Of a DNA stretch of 64,000 nucleotides, positions 12,778-26,000 are shown piece by piece (position 1 is the first letter of the stretch; every line of letters begins with the position of its first letter). The stretch covers positions 13,154,281 through 13,218,280 of the forward strand of contig CM035431.1 in assembly GCA_020310875.1 (NCBI GenBank), in the 5' to 3' direction. Source of the DNA: Ceratopteris richardii. Lineage: Eukaryota > Streptophyta > Polypodiopsida > Polypodiales > Pteridaceae. Made by a program: the position numbers and the translations under genes. A model generated the notes under the pieces. The model was not told the origin of the DNA. It saw only the letters and a list, made by a program, of their open reading frames with translations, and searched no databases.

Positions 12778-13103
12778 CATCATACTTTCAATCAAGGTTG
12801 TGTATACATTCAAGCAAAGAAAGCTTAAAATTCTCCTAAACTTCCTTTTAGAAAAACAAGAAAAAAAAATACTAATAATAAAATGATACAACATTAAGGT
12901 CATGGATATGGTCAAGGATGTGTATTTCATACTATCGGGCAAGGTTGTGTATATCATTGAAGCAAAGAAAGATTAAACTTTTTCTGAACTTCCTGTATAA
13001 AAAACAAAAAAAAAAGATTGTATAATAAGGTCATGGACATGGTCAAGGTTGTGTACATCATACTTTCCGTTTTTGAGTTATAACTAAGTTTCATTATTAG
13101 ATG
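12778..13103. repeat. Extra fragment of the AT-rich minisatellite
   Basis: About two units match the block at 1290-1640, including CAAGGTTGTGTACATCATACTTTC and AGTTATAACTAAGTTTCATTATTA. The fragment joins the truncated copia 1 directly. Confidence 0.75.
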
Positions 13104-13817
13104 GACATTAGATGGAGCTCTCATCAGATTCTAGATGAAGGGCTTACTAGTGTGCCATGTTGTGCAAAGCTACACATGGGACATCCTTATATAGTCTTTA
13201 TAATTGTAGTTACCATAGATAAACATAGTGGAGATAGACAAAATAGTATGCAAACTATACAATCCCACAATATCTCCACAACAAGAAGTCCTACCATCTC
13301 TACCCCACAGTCCCTATGGGCCAAGGGGACAATCTCCAGAGACCTCATAGAAGATGGCAAGCCCCTCTATGCACCCCTCCCATTGAGCTAAAATGCAGAA
13401 ACCGTGCAACACCACAACGCCTTTATTTTCACCTTGAATGGCAACCCGACTTCACAAAGCTTATGCCCTATCTATCATAATGGCTAGGCTCACAAGAATC
13501 ATCAATTACCATAAGTGGTCACATATAGATCTCATCTAACTTGAAACTTAGGCTTCCACAAATGCTTAGCCTCTCACATTCGCTTGTCCTCCTACTTGAG
13601 CCTTACAAGTCAAACCACCATGAAACATTTATGATAGCTTGAAAGTGGACTATTGAGTATATTTAACAATATCGTCTTCCATTACTTGTATTTTTTAAGT
13701 CAATAAAGAATATATATCTCAATTATTGTAAGAATTTGAAGTTTCGAAGAGCAAAAGACAACCTATGAGAAAGTGTTTCGTTTGATGCAAGCAAAAAATG
13801 GGATACTTCACAATTTC
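13104..13817. other. Unassigned sequence, no gene seen
   Basis: This stretch has no match elsewhere in the window. One open frame of 96 codons (13101-13391) has no recognisable domain and reads like chance. It lies where the left flank of copy B would be, so it may be duplicated in sequence just left of the window. Confidence 0.5.
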
Positions 13818-16182
13818 CAAAGAAAAAGAGGACATGGTCTAGAAAAATGAAAATAATGATGAATTTTCTACTGTTCAATTTCTCACGTACACGAACTTGA
13901 AAAGAGTAGCCCCTACAAGTGTTGAATGCCGAATCATGTCCAGAGTTAGTTTATGCAACTTACAGATAGGAGATGTTTACATATAGCCGCAAGATGCACG
14001 TCAGATGTGCCAATGTTGTTTTGATGTTCGTGAATTTGAGCAAGGAAAATTTGGACAGATGTTATCAAAGACATTTATACGTAGCGAGCAAGGAAAATTT
14101 GGACAGATGTTATCAACGACATTTATACGTAGCGAGAGTTGCTTTGCTTTTGGATCCAGAATCATCACAAGATGAGCGAAACTCCACAACTTGCTACGGA
14201 AAAGTATAACGAATGGATGCAGAGTGGACTTTGTACAAGTTTCTACGATGGTGGTGTCTTTCGGAAGAATCACATGCATGCAGTACTACTGCACATGCTA
14301 AAGCGCCGCATTTCACGAATCTATCGTAGCTTAGATGGACTAGAATAACTGTTTAAATGAAAAATATTATTGAGAATACAAGTAATTGGTTGAGGGTGGC
14401 AAGTAGCAAAGGGACAAATCATAATTAAGTGGGCTACAAAATATTGGATGTCCTCTAAATATCAAAACTAGTGTATCAAAACTAGTGTTTCATGAGGATA
14501 AGCACAATGAGGTGTCCAGGACGATGATGACAGCAAGCGTTGAAATAACGACATTCATAAAATGATGATGATAGGAATACTAATTATAATAATATACTCA
14601 TACTAACTGTTAAAATGATAATAATAGCGACAACAGAAAAGAACACGCACACGGAACTCTCTCTCTCTCTCTTAATAAAAGCAGAATTCCGTTCGCAACA
14701 AGAACAGTGTAATAACATCGTTGTATCGTTTTGCAGTGTTAACGCCTGTTTTATAGAATATGGAAGGTTGCATGATACGTTCATTTAATTCAAGCAAAGA
14801 AAGATTAAATTTTTTCTGAACTTCCCCTTAAAAGAAATTTGAATAAGATGATGGACATGTTCAAAACAAAAAAGAGAGATTAAACTTCTGCTGAACTTCC
14901 TTTTAATAAAAGAAATACGCAAATATAGTGATAATAGGATCGTCGTTGTACCTCCTTGCAATATTAACGCCTGTTTTATAGAATATCGAAGGTACCAGCA
15001 TACTATACCCGTTCTGCTGAACTCCCTCTTTAAAGGAAACGAAAAAAAAAAACTAATAATAATAAAATGATACAACAATAAGGTCATCAATATGTTCAAG
15101 ATTGTGTATTTCATAGTTTCGGTGAAGGTTGTGTATATCATTCGAGCAAAGAAGGATTAAACTTCTGTTGAACTTCCTCTAAACAATCAAAAAAATATAT
15201 ATATACTAATGTTAAAATGACACAACAATAAGGTCATGGATATGGTCAAGGATGTGTGTTTAATACTTTCGGTGAAGGTTGTGTATATCATTCAAGCAAA
15301 GAAATATTAAACTTCTACTGCATTTCCTCTATAAAAACCAAAAAGAAAAATGATAGTACAATAAGATCATTGACATGGTCAAGGTTGTGTACATCATAAT
15401 TTCGGTTTCTAACTTATTATTAAGTTTCATTATTAAATCCACGGGGGTACTTACATCGTGCAAGTGCATGCAATCAACTGTCCATTCATTCATGAGCGTT
15501 TGCCAAAGATTGATCCATCTTTATGCGCATTACAGAGCTGGTCCTTCGAATGCTCAGTGGTCTCTCTCTCTCTCTCTACACGAATAACTCATTTTTTCTG
15601 TTGCATCATAGCTCATGGTAATTAATGTACGATCCAGTTGCCCATCGTCATCTCTGCAAAAGTTTGAATGCATCCGAGCATTGTTTCACCTGTCATAAAA
15701 TGTATCCATGGAGATACTTCGAGAATTAATTGTCAAAGTAATCATGTTATTGCATGTGATGGACTGTTCTTATAATGATTGAGGTTTTCAAGAGTCTTTT
15801 TAGTACGTCCAAATCTTCCGGGTCTTCTGTGTGCCTATTATGTAAGGAAGTAGATAAATATTTGTAGACTATGAGTATGACTAGTTCATCTTTATATTTC
15901 GATTGATGCACTAGTCTACTTGAAGCAGTATCTTAATGAAGGTTCTTACTCTAGATAAGACATTTTCAGATCAAGAAATTACTCGTCCTTATTCTCGAAG
16001 ATTCCTTCTTTTCTTATTCACTATAGACATGAACTCTATCTATTCTCTGTGAACACGAGTTCTTGAAATAAAAAGAAAATGGGAAACCTTTATAGTTATT
16101 TGAAATGCCGCCATTAAAACTATCCATGCAACCTTCGTGGTCTACCTCATACATTATCTTCAGGTCTTTCTCGTGTCTTCTA
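13818..16182. repeat. Segmental duplication, copy B, left part
   Basis: Bases 13818-15590 match 1-1815 and 15593-16180 match 3050-3640; the 1.2 kb between is missing here. A ~48-bp stretch (AGCAAGGAAAATTTGGACAG...) is doubled in tandem at about 14037-14130. The block is interrupted by the nested transposon complex and continues at 40894. There is no gene. Confidence 0.85.
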
Positions 16183-17358
16183 TGTTGGAGAATTCCTCTC
16201 CTAATCGTAGCGGAAAGTGTAGAAGACCTTCTCAGGATGAAGACTCTTGCCAACAGCAGAACCTTCAAATAAAAACTGGTACCAACTGAAATATCCAATG
16301 AACTTGAAACTTTGGTTACTCAAACTACACACCTAGAGCTTTCAAATGATATATCAAACACTCAATTTGTAGTAGATTTGAGTTGTCAACTATTTGATTC
16401 AAAACAGACTACCTGTCCACTCAGTTAGGCTGAAAACTGGACTTCACTAAAACTTGAATACCTCAGAGAGCATAAAGAATTTCATAAAACTGTTCTAGAC
16501 AGAGGAAGTACTCAAGATAAACTTTCCAATGAATGTTTAAACACTAAATTTGGATACATATATTGAGAGATATGACTCTCACAAGTAGACTACCCAAAAA
16601 TGGGTGTGCGGCTGGACATAGCTGAAAACTGGACTTCACTAAAACCTGAATAACTCAAAGAGCATAAAGAATTTCATAAAACTGTTCTAGACAGAGGAAG
16701 TACTCACGATAAGCTGTCCAACGAATGTTTAAACACTAAATTTGGATACATATGTTGAGAGATATGACTCTCACAAGTAGACTACCCAAAAATGGGTGTG
16801 CGGCTGGACACAGCTGAAAACTGGACTTCACTAAAACCTGAATAACTCAGAGAGCATAAAGAATTTCATAAAACTGTTCTGGATAGAGGAAGTACTCAAG
16901 ATAAGATTTCCAACGAATGTTTAAACACTAAATTTGGATACATATGTTGAGAGATATGACTCTCACAAGTAGACTACCCAAAAATGGGTGTGCGGCTGGA
17001 CACACTCTATGAGAGTGAACTGAACGAAATGACTCAAACCAAATGAAGTAGATACAAGGGGGCTTCCATGCCTTCTTGCTCTCCCATTGAGTGTCCTCCC
17101 TTGCTTCTTTTATAGCCAAGTGACCAAAAACTCTCATGATGAGTTTGAGAGCTCTTCTCCATCATTTCTCCACTACTTTGGACAGCCACTCCTCTTACAA
17201 TTCAGATTTTGGATTTGATTCTCTTTTGAATGATTCTCTTTTGGCCTCCACTACTTGCTGAAGTAAATGCTTCTATTTTTCATTTTTGTATTTTCCTTCT
17301 ACTTGAAGAAAATCCTTTTTGCAAAAATATATACGAGCTTACTTCTTTATTTTTAACA
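16183..17358 (-). repeat. Copia 2 LTR, left (3' LTR of the minus-strand element)
   Basis: It runs from TGTTGGAGAATTCC to TTTTTAACA, the TG...CA ends of an LTR. It holds three ~190-bp tandem units from about 16430 to 17000. Confidence 0.95.
16430..17000 (-). repeat. Three ~190-bp tandem units inside the copia 2 LTR
   Basis: GCTGAAAACTGGACTTCAC recurs at about 16430, 16620 and 16812, each unit ending with GACTACCCAAAAATGGGTGTG. The right LTR has the same three units at about 22008-22575. They lie downstream of the LTR TATA box, hence in the transcribed leader. Confidence 0.9.
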
Positions 17359-17386
17359 CTCCCCCTCAAGCTCACATGTGAGCTTG
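17359..17386 (-). other. Polypurine tract and adjoining 20-bp palindrome of copia 2
   Basis: Directly inside the LTR, the minus strand reads TTGAGGGGGAG, the polypurine tract. At 17367-17386, overlapping its upstream end, lies CAAGCTCACATGTGAGCTTG, a perfect 20-base palindrome. Confidence 0.85.
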
Positions 17387-17389
17387 CAC

Positions 17390-20300
17390 CTTCAACCATA
17401 TCTTGTAAGTTGACGTCGTCCTTGAACCTCTTGAGCTTAGAAGCATCGAGGGACTTTGTAAGCATGTCTGCAACCTGGTCATTAGTTCCAATCAACTTTA
17501 TATCCACATCCTTGCTCAAAACTTTTTCTCGAACATAATGATAATGCACTTCTATGTGCTTGCTTCGTGCATGAAACATTGGATTGTTTGTCAAGTGAAT
17601 GCTTGACATGTTGTCACCATAAATTGGAATGGTCTCCACCTGCACATCAAGATCAGCCAAGAGCTTCTTAATCCACATAGCTTCACAAGTTGCAAAGGCT
17701 AAACCTCTATATGCAGCTTCTGTAGATGATAGTGCAACAGTAGGTTGCTTCTTTGAGCTCCATGTGATATGTTTGCTACCTATCATGAACACATAACGTG
17801 AAGTGGATCTTCTATCCTCCTTGGAACCAACCCAATCAGCATCACTGAAGCCCTTTACCTGCAATTCTTCATCATATCTATAAAACAATGCATGATTGAC
17901 AGTGTGCTTCACATATCTTAGCACTCGTTTGGCTGAATTTAAATGTTCACTTGTTGGAGCTTGCATAAATTGAGAAAGAACTCCAACATTATAACACAAA
18001 TCTAGTCTTGTGATCGTAGCATAGATCAATGAACCTATAATACTCCTGTATGTAGTTACATCATGTAACTTCTCTCCATCATTTGAGCATAGCTTCACAT
18101 TAGTGTCCATAGGTTGAGTGAGTGGTTTGCATTCACTCATAATCTGAAAAGAACATCCAATAGGTACTTTCTTTGCATTAAGTAAATGCCATCTTTCCCA
18201 TAGACTATCTCAATGCCTAAAAAGTATTTCAGCTCACCAAGATCTGAAATTTTAAACTCCTTACCGAGTTTCCTTTTGATCTCTTGTATTCCTGTAACAT
18301 TACTTCCTGTTATGATGAGATCATCAACGTATATGCAAATATATACCTGCTTGCCTTCTTCTTTCTTCATGTAGAGAGAGGGATCTGCATTACTTAGACT
18401 ATACCCACACCTTGTGAGGTACTCGACCAATCTTTGATTCCAAGCACGTGGTGCTTGCTTCCGCCCATACAAAGCTTTCTTCAATCTACAAACAAAATTT
18501 GGATGCTTTTTGTCTTCAAATCCAATCGGTTGACTCATGTATACCTCTTCTTGAAGTTCACCATTGAGAAAAGCATTTTTTATGTCGAGTTGGTACAATG
18601 GCCATCTTCTTGCTGCACTCACTCCAATCAAGGTTCTAATTGTTCCCATCTTTGCAACCGGGCTGAAAGTCTCTTCATAATCGATGCCGTGAGTTTGCTT
18701 GAATCCTTTTGCTACTAGTGTAGCTTTATGCCTTGCTAGAGAGCCGTCAGCATTTCTCTTTATTTTAAACACCCATTTATTTGGAACAATCTTCATACCT
18801 TCAGCCTTTGGAACTAGCTCCCATGTGTGATTGTCCTTGAGAGCTTTCATCTCTTCTTGCATAGCTTCTTGCCATTCTTTTTATGTACATGCTTCTTCAT
18901 ATGCATCCGGTTCTTTATCTTTGACCACCTGTGTCATATATGCAAAATGTTTTGCAATAAAACTATCATAGCTCAGCCTTTCAATTGGATACCTTGCTCT
19001 TGAAGACCTCCTTTCATTTCCTTTTGAACATTGCTTCTTCAATCGGTTCAACTTTACCTTCGGTGTGATCACCTCTTCATACTCTTCTTCACTTGTATTT
19101 GAATCACTATTTTGGGCAGCACTTTCGGCTTTAGATCTTTCATAAGCTGATGTTGGTGATGAGGAATGACTCCTTAGCCTCCCCTTCCATGTTGAGCTTT
19201 CTCCAAGTGATGTAGAAGCTTCTGGACCTGACATTTGAGTGCTTGTTTGCTGAAATTCTTCTTGGACAGCACCTTCATCATCTTCGCAATCTTCTTTAAG
19301 AGTCTTCTCTTTCCCTTTGTCTCCAAACCATGGTCTTAGCTCATCAAATACCACATCTCGTGAGACTCGTAGCTCCTTTGTCACCGGATTGTAGCACCTA
19401 TATCCCTTTTTCTCCGATGAATATCCAATAAAAATACATTTTTCGGACTTTGCCTCCATCTTTGTCCTTAGTTCTTGAGGGATGTGAACATAACACACAC
19501 ATCCAAAAACTTTGAGATGTATAAGGTCAGGCTTCTTACCGGAATAAACCTCCTCGGGAGTTAGATTATGCACTCCAGCCATTGTGCACTTCTTCATCAA
19601 ATAAACGGCCGTACTATTTGCTTCAGCCCAATAGTTTAGTGGCATCTTCATCTCGTTGAGCATGCATCTTGCAACTTCTGTGATATGTCGATTTTTCCTT
19701 TCAGCTATTCCATTTTGTTGAGGTGTGTACCTACATGTAAATTGTCTCTTGATTCCATTTTCATAAAGAAAGTCTGAAAATTCTTTGGAGAATTATTCTC
19801 CTCCTCCATCGGACCTCAAGGTCTTTATGTAGCGTCCTGTTTCCTTTTCTACCTGTGCTTTAAATCTCTTGAACATGGAGAACACATCTGATTTTTTTTT
19901 TATGCAAAACATCCATACTTTCCTTGAATGATCATCAATAAAAGTGACAAAATATCTATTACCAGCCACTGATGGTTGTTGTGATGGTCCCCATACATCC
20001 GTGTGTATCAAGTCGAGGACATTCCTTGCCACATAGTTTCTTTTCTTGAATGGTTGTCGAGTTTGCTTTCCTAGTTGGCATGCTTCACAAAACTCATGTA
20101 GTCCGGCATCATTGAATCTTGGAAGACCTCTTACCACTTCATGGTTGCTTATGTCCTTGAGCTTGGGAATGTTGATATGTCCAAACCTTTTGTGCCACAA
20201 ATCGATTTCAGCTATCCTCTTGTTTCCAAACTGAATATACATCACCTTTCCATGCGGTTGTTGAATGTCCAAAGTGAACATCCTTCCTTCTTTCCTTCCT

Positions 20301-21616
20301 TGAGCAATGACCTTGAATCCTTCTTTTGGATTCTTTATAAAGTAGCCTTTTTCATTGAAGATAACATGATATCCTTTCTCTACCATTTGTCCTACTGAAA
20401 TCAAATTCTTTGCAATAGTAGGAACATGAAGAACATCAGCCAATACCTTCTTGTCTCCAAGCTTGATATCTCCAACATGCTCAATTGCGTGTTGAGTTTC
20501 ATTGCCGGTCTCTACACATCCTTTTCCACTTGGAGCTTGTAGCTTTGTGAACAAATCTCCTTGGCACGTCATATGGTTGCTGCAACCTGAATCTATGAAC
20601 CATTTTCGGTCATCACTTCTCGAGTTGTTGTAGTCATGCTTCATGGCAAGCATGGTTTGCTTGTCTCCTTCACTTGATGTACTCGCATAGTTATTTTGGC
20701 TCCTTTGGTTGCCTCCATTCAGCCTTCCATTCTTTTGCCAACAATCATTTGCATAATGTCCTAGTTTACCACAATGATAACATGTTATACCTTTATGAGG
20801 ATTGTATGAACCTCGACCTCTTCCTCTATTTCTTCCTCGACCTCTTCCATGTGTGTTGTCATTTGAGTTGTCCTTGTTGTCGTCCGAGTTGTGTTGGCTG
20901 AAATTTGTATTGTTGTAGCTTCTTCCTCTTCCTCTCGAGCCTCCTCTTGAGTTTCTTCCTCTACCTCTTCCTGCATATAACATCTGACTATGGCTGTCCT
21001 TACCTTTGTTGCCTTCTCCTTGTTGAGCAACCTCTTCAGCCACAAGATTTGGGATAATTTCGTCGAATGTTGGTAGAGGATCTCTATAAAGGATGTTTGT
21101 GATGAGAGGCTTCCACTTTTCTTCACTCCTCAAGCCATTGAGGGCTATTTGGACGATGTCTTCCTCTTCTATCTTGCATCCAACTGATGCTAGTTGATCT
21201 CGAAGCTCCTTAATCCTCAATGTATACTCACTAATGCTTTGGTTTGAGCTTTTCTTCATGTTGTTGAGCTCGTTCTTGAGTTGCATCCTCCGAGACCTTG
21301 TTGAGGTAGCATACACCTTCTCCAATGCTTCCCAAACTTTTTTGGCTGTTTCTAAGCTTTGCACATGACCAATCATAGTGTTAGAAATAACTTGTGAGAT
21401 GAGGAACATCACCCTTCGATTCCTCTCTTCCCAATCAGCAAATTGTCTCCTTTGTGCAGGAGTAATGTTGGGGTCTTCAAGGTCTACCGGTTGTGGATCA
21501 TCTCCACTAACTAAACCCCATAAACCTTTACCTTTAAGGTAATTTATCATTCTATACCTCCAAGACTGGAAATTGTATTTGTCTAACTTCTCAACTTGTT
21601 GTCCTAAATCAGCCAT
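17390..21616 (-). pseudogene. gag-pol of copia 2 (broken)
   Basis: From right to left: gag starts MADLGQQVEKLDKYNFQSW with the UBN2-type core. An RG-rich stretch precedes the zinc knuckle CYHCGKLGHYANDC (about 20750-20790). The protease has FIDSGCSNHM (about 20590) and GAG-pre-integrase has LWHKRFGHIN (about 20185). The integrase core starts DLIHTDVWGP (about 20010) and runs to about 19300. Reverse transcriptase has [11 protein letters not shown] (about 18590) and YVDDLIITG (about 18325). RNase H has DADWVGSKEDRRSTSRY (about 17840) and ends near ADMLTKSLDASKLKRF. The order protease-integrase-RT-RNase H is diagnostic for Ty1/copia. There are about three interruptions. Confidence 0.95.
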
Positions 21617-21746
21617 TGAAAACTTCCAAGATTTTACCTCAAGTATGTTGTGGTGCTCTCTCTTGAATTCACGAAGCTCCCCCTTGATTTGTAGCTTTCC
21701 CTTTGCTTCAGTTTAGTTCCAATGCTTTGCCTCTTCAAACTCCAAG

Positions 21747-21758
21747 GCTCTGATACCA
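21747..21758 (-). other. Primer-binding site of copia 2
   Basis: The minus strand reads TGGTATCAGAGC two bases inside the right LTR, complementary to initiator methionine tRNA. Confidence 0.9.
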
Positions 21759-21760
21759 AA

Positions 21761-22935
21761 TGCTGGAGAATTCCTCTCCTAATCGCAGCGGAAAGTGTAG
21801 AAGACCTTCTCAGGATGAAGACTCTTGCCAACAGCAGAACCTTCAAATAAAAACTAGTACCAACTGAAATATCCAATGAATTTGAAACTTTGGTCACTCA
21901 AACAAGACACCTAGAGATTTCAAATGAGATATCAAACACTCAATTTGAAGTAGATTTGAGTTGTCAACTATTTGATTCAAAATAGACTACCTGTCCACTC
22001 AGTTAGGCTGAAAACTTGACTTCACTAAAACCTGAATAACTCAGAGAGCATAAAGAATTTCATAAAACTGTTCTAGACATAGGAATTACTCAAGATAAGC
22101 TTTCCAAGGAATGTTTAAACACTAAATTTGGATACATATGTTGAGAGATATGACTCTCACAAGTAGACTACCCAAAAATGGGTGTGCGGCTGGACACAGC
22201 TGAAAATGGGACTTCACTAAAACCTGAATAACTCAGAGAGCATAAAGAATTTCATAAAACTGTTCTAGATACAGGACGTACTCAAGATAAGCTTTCCAAC
22301 GAATGTTTAAACACTAAATTTGGATACATATGTTGAGAGATATGACTCTCACAAGTAGACTACCCAAAAATGGGTGTGCGGCTGGACACAGCTGAAAACT
22401 GGACTTCACTAAAACCTGAATAACTCAGAGAGCATAAAGAATTTCATAAAACTATTCTAGAGAAGGACTTACTCAAGATAAGCTTTCCAACGAATGTTTA
22501 AACACTAAATTTGGATACATATGTTGAGAGATATGACTCTCACAAGTAGACTACCCAAAAATGGGTGTGCGGCTGGACACACTCTATGAGAGTGAACTGA
22601 ACGAAATGACTCAAACCAAATGAAGTAGATACAAGGGGGCTTCCACGCCTTCTTGCTCTCCCATTGAGTGTCCTCCCTTGCTTCTTTTATAGCCAAGTGA
22701 CCAAAAACTCTCATGATGAGTTTGAGAGCTCTTCTCCATCATTTCTCCACTACTTTGGACAGCCACTCCTCTTACAATTCAGATTTTGGATTTGATTCTC
22801 TTTTGAATGATTCTCTTTTGGCCTCCACTACTTGCTGAAGTAAATGCTTCTATTTTTCATTTTTGTATTTTCCTTCTACTTGAAGAAAATCCTTTTTGCA
22901 AAAATATATACGAGCTTACTTCTTTATTTTTAACA
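21761..22935 (-). repeat. Copia 2 LTR, right (5' LTR of the minus-strand element)
   Basis: It runs from TGCTGGAGAATTCC to TTTTTAACA and matches 16183-17358 throughout, including the three ~190-bp units. Confidence 0.95.
22684..22694 (-). promoter_or_regulatory. TATA box of the copia 2 5' LTR
   Basis: The minus strand reads GGCTATAAAAG, about 245 bases into the LTR. The same box is at 17107-17117 in the other LTR. Confidence 0.6.
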
Positions 22936-23039
22936 TTCTGATCTTTTTTTTTTTTTTTTGAAGAAACAAGGAAAATTTAAATTAATGGTGGCCATATACA
23001 AAGTGCCTTGGGCAGGAGACACCTGACCCAGAGGACAAT

Positions 23040-26000
23040 TTACAAGTAGTAGTACATGTCTAGCCTTTTACAAGAGTACTGTTCAACTAACAGTTTTTTC
23101 CATCTAGAGGGAGAATTTTCAGACAAAATCTTGAAGACATCATAGTTATTACAAGAAGCATCTCTGATTCTCCTAATACAGGACAGAGAAGCATTTTTCA
23201 GAATAACAGGCAAAGTGATGAGGTAGTTCCTTTTTCTGCTACCAAATGTAGCCTCATTCCTACTGAGCCAAATGTACCAAAGAATGTAGCCCCTCTAGAT
23301 ATTCCACAGCAAAATATCCAAGTGATTACAACAGCCAAGAATAACTTCCATTTTACTAAGTTTGGGGAGACCATTCACTAGCAGATACTTCTCCACAGCA
23401 GACCAGTAGTTTTTAGCATGGTGACATTCAAGGAAGAGGTGTGAAACATCCTCCACAAGGCCACAAAATATATAGGATCCACCACTTTTATAAATTTTCC
23501 TGATTTTATTACCAGTCCAGAGGCCATGGTGTAACATCCTCCATTGAAGAAAAGAATGTTTGCTGCAATTTGGAAAGGCCCACAGGGCTTTGAATCTGTA
23601 AGACCACTGGTGTGTAGTCCAATTCACCTGCCATCTAGAGTTGAGCTTCTTCAGGATTTGATCAGCAGAACCTCTGTCATGTTTGAACTGTTTGAAGATG
23701 ACATTAGCAACATCCACCAGATCAACTGTTTTCCTATGCCACCTGTCCTTCTTTTCCATTAGCAAGATTCTGTGCTTTTGAATTACCTGCAAGCAAGACA
23801 TAGACAGATTAGTGCTAGAAATGATTTCTTGTGCAGTCCTTACCCTAGCACCACACATGTAGTTGTTCCAAGTAGTAATTCCAGCTTTGTGGCATTTATG
23901 TTGCTTGATTGTCAGGCTGTTTTTTTCACAATAAGCAAGCCAACCCAGCCATGGAGACTCCTGCAAATAAAATTGAAGAGAACAGGCAAGTTCATGGGTG
24001 AGTTTAAAAGATTTTTTAGCTTTGAACCAGGCCCTCCACATTCTGCAAACTAAGGGAGTACCAAAAGGGGTGATGGGATGAGGGGAAGTTATAATGTCCC
24101 AAGGGTTGAGATTTTTCCAGGCCCTGTAGTCAGAAATACAGAATCTAGCAGTATTTCTTTTCAGAAGACAGGCCCAAACATCATTATAGTCAATACATCT
24201 GAGAATCCACTTAGAAGCCAAGTTGTCAGCCATTTTCACAGGATTAATAATGCCCAATCCACCTTGATGTTTAGGGAGACAGCACACTTTCCAGGCCACT
24301 TTGGGGACTTTTTTTTTATCAAGCTTGCTTCCCCATAGGAAGTTCCTGGCTAGACTGATAACCTATCCAAGTTGCTTATTAGAAGGAGACCAACAAGCCA
24401 GGAAATAAACCAATTTTGGAAGAATGTAATGATTTAGAACAAAAGTTCTATGAGGGAGGGAGCTATTGGTATCATACCAGTATGTCAAGTGTTTTTTAAA
24501 CCTTTCAACCACCCAATCCCACCTTTGAGCAAAAGAAATCTGAAAACCCATGGGAATCCCCAACATTCTAAAAATCTCTCCATCTTTGATAATGCTGCAT
24601 CCAAGTCTAGAAACACATTCAGGAGTATAATCATTAGAAGCTTTAAATCCAGTTTTGGAATGGTTAACTTTGGAACCACTAGCAATACAAAAAATCTCTA
24701 AACATTCCAGGAATTTGTTCACAGAAAGATCATCAGCATTTAGCATAACATTAGTATCATCAACAAACATTTGAAGCCCAAGAGGGGAAGGGGAGTTAAG
24801 CACATTGATCCCTTTTATAGTATCTTTGTTCATAGCATCTTTAACAAGCCAACCTAAAGCATCACTAGCAATAGCAAAGAGCAAGGGAGCATGAGGACAA
24901 CCTTGACGTATGGATCTCCTAAGAGTGAAGGGATCAGATATGTGGCCATTGATGGCAACTCTAGAACAAGCATTGCCAAAAAGAGTGCTAATATTTCTGA
25001 TGAGTCTTCTGCCAGCTCCGAAGTCTAGAAGAGATTGGAGAATAAAATCCCATTCGATTCTATCATAAGCCTTGTCAAAGTCAATCTTGAAGAAATAAAA
25101 ATTTTGGCCCAGGTCTTTAGCATTGTCTATGCCTTCCCAAAGAGAAATGATAGCATCAAGGATGTATCTACCTTTGATGAATCCTTTTTGCTCAGGGAGG
25201 ATAAAGTGTTTCATCATGGGACTGAGTCTTCTGGCTATGGTGGAAGCTATAATCTTGTAGATGATGTTGAGGCAAGTGATAGGTCTCCAATTATTGAGGT
25301 CATCTTTATTTCCCCTTTTGTGAATGAGTCTGATTTCACCAGTGTTTATGTGACAAGGGAGAAATCCTTTGCTAGAAGCCTCTTCCCGGAGACTTACAGG
25401 GTTTCAATTTATAAATGGTTTCTTTGATCTCACCGGCAGTGAGGGGCAGGTCCAGGATGGGAACCAGGCTTTCAGGAATCATTTTTTTCCTTTTTAGAGC
25501 AATAGTAGCTCTGGCCCTCCGGATGTCCTCCCCCCACTTGGGAGTACCAGAGAAAACATCCATAAAGAAGCTTTTAGCCTCCTGTAGAGTCTCTTCAATA
25601 TTTAAAGTGTGACCACCTTCTTTCTTTTTCAAATTGGGAATGAAGTCCCTGACTTTATTTCTTTTCAAAAGAGAGAACATATGGTTGTTGTTCCTGTCCA
25701 TTTTCTCACTCCAAAATTCTTTTGATGAGGCAAGGGAGTAACTAGCTTCAAGATAAATTTCCTTGCACAATCTCAAATGTAACCTTTGAAACTCTTCAGA
25801 AGTAACATCTATAGCTTTAAGCTTATCCACAATAGCTCTATATCTTATAGCTCTACACTCTTTGGCTTTTTGCTTAAAGTGGGTAAAAACCACGTGCACA
25901 TCTTTAACCGCTTTTTCCCAAGCCTTACCAGGAGAACTAGTGTTTTTAAAATGGTGGGAAAAAATCCTTTTAGACTCAGCTCTAATGCAAGGGAGCTTGA

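Larger units (their letters stand above)
16183..22935 (-). mobile_element. Ty1/copia retrotransposon 'copia 2', full structure, broken coding region
   Basis: Two LTRs of about 1175 bp bound the element. Inside, read on the minus strand, are a Met-initiator-type primer-binding site, gag, protease, integrase, reverse transcriptase, RNase H and a polypurine tract. Flanks TTCTA (16178-16182) and TTCTG (22936-22940) are a 4-of-5 match for a 5-bp target duplication. The coding region has about three interruptions. In the first ~200 bp the LTRs differ at about ten positions, but their TATA-side ends are almost identical. The insertion is therefore moderately young and later than the LINE whose target duplication it splits. 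Confidence 0.95.

Noticed and set aside
13101-13391. 96-codon frame between copia 1 and copy B
   Set aside because: No recognisable domain, biased composition, no context; most likely chance.
16430-17000. CRISPR-like array
   Set aside because: The ~190-bp units are contiguous tandem repeats within an LTR, with no spacers and no cas genes.
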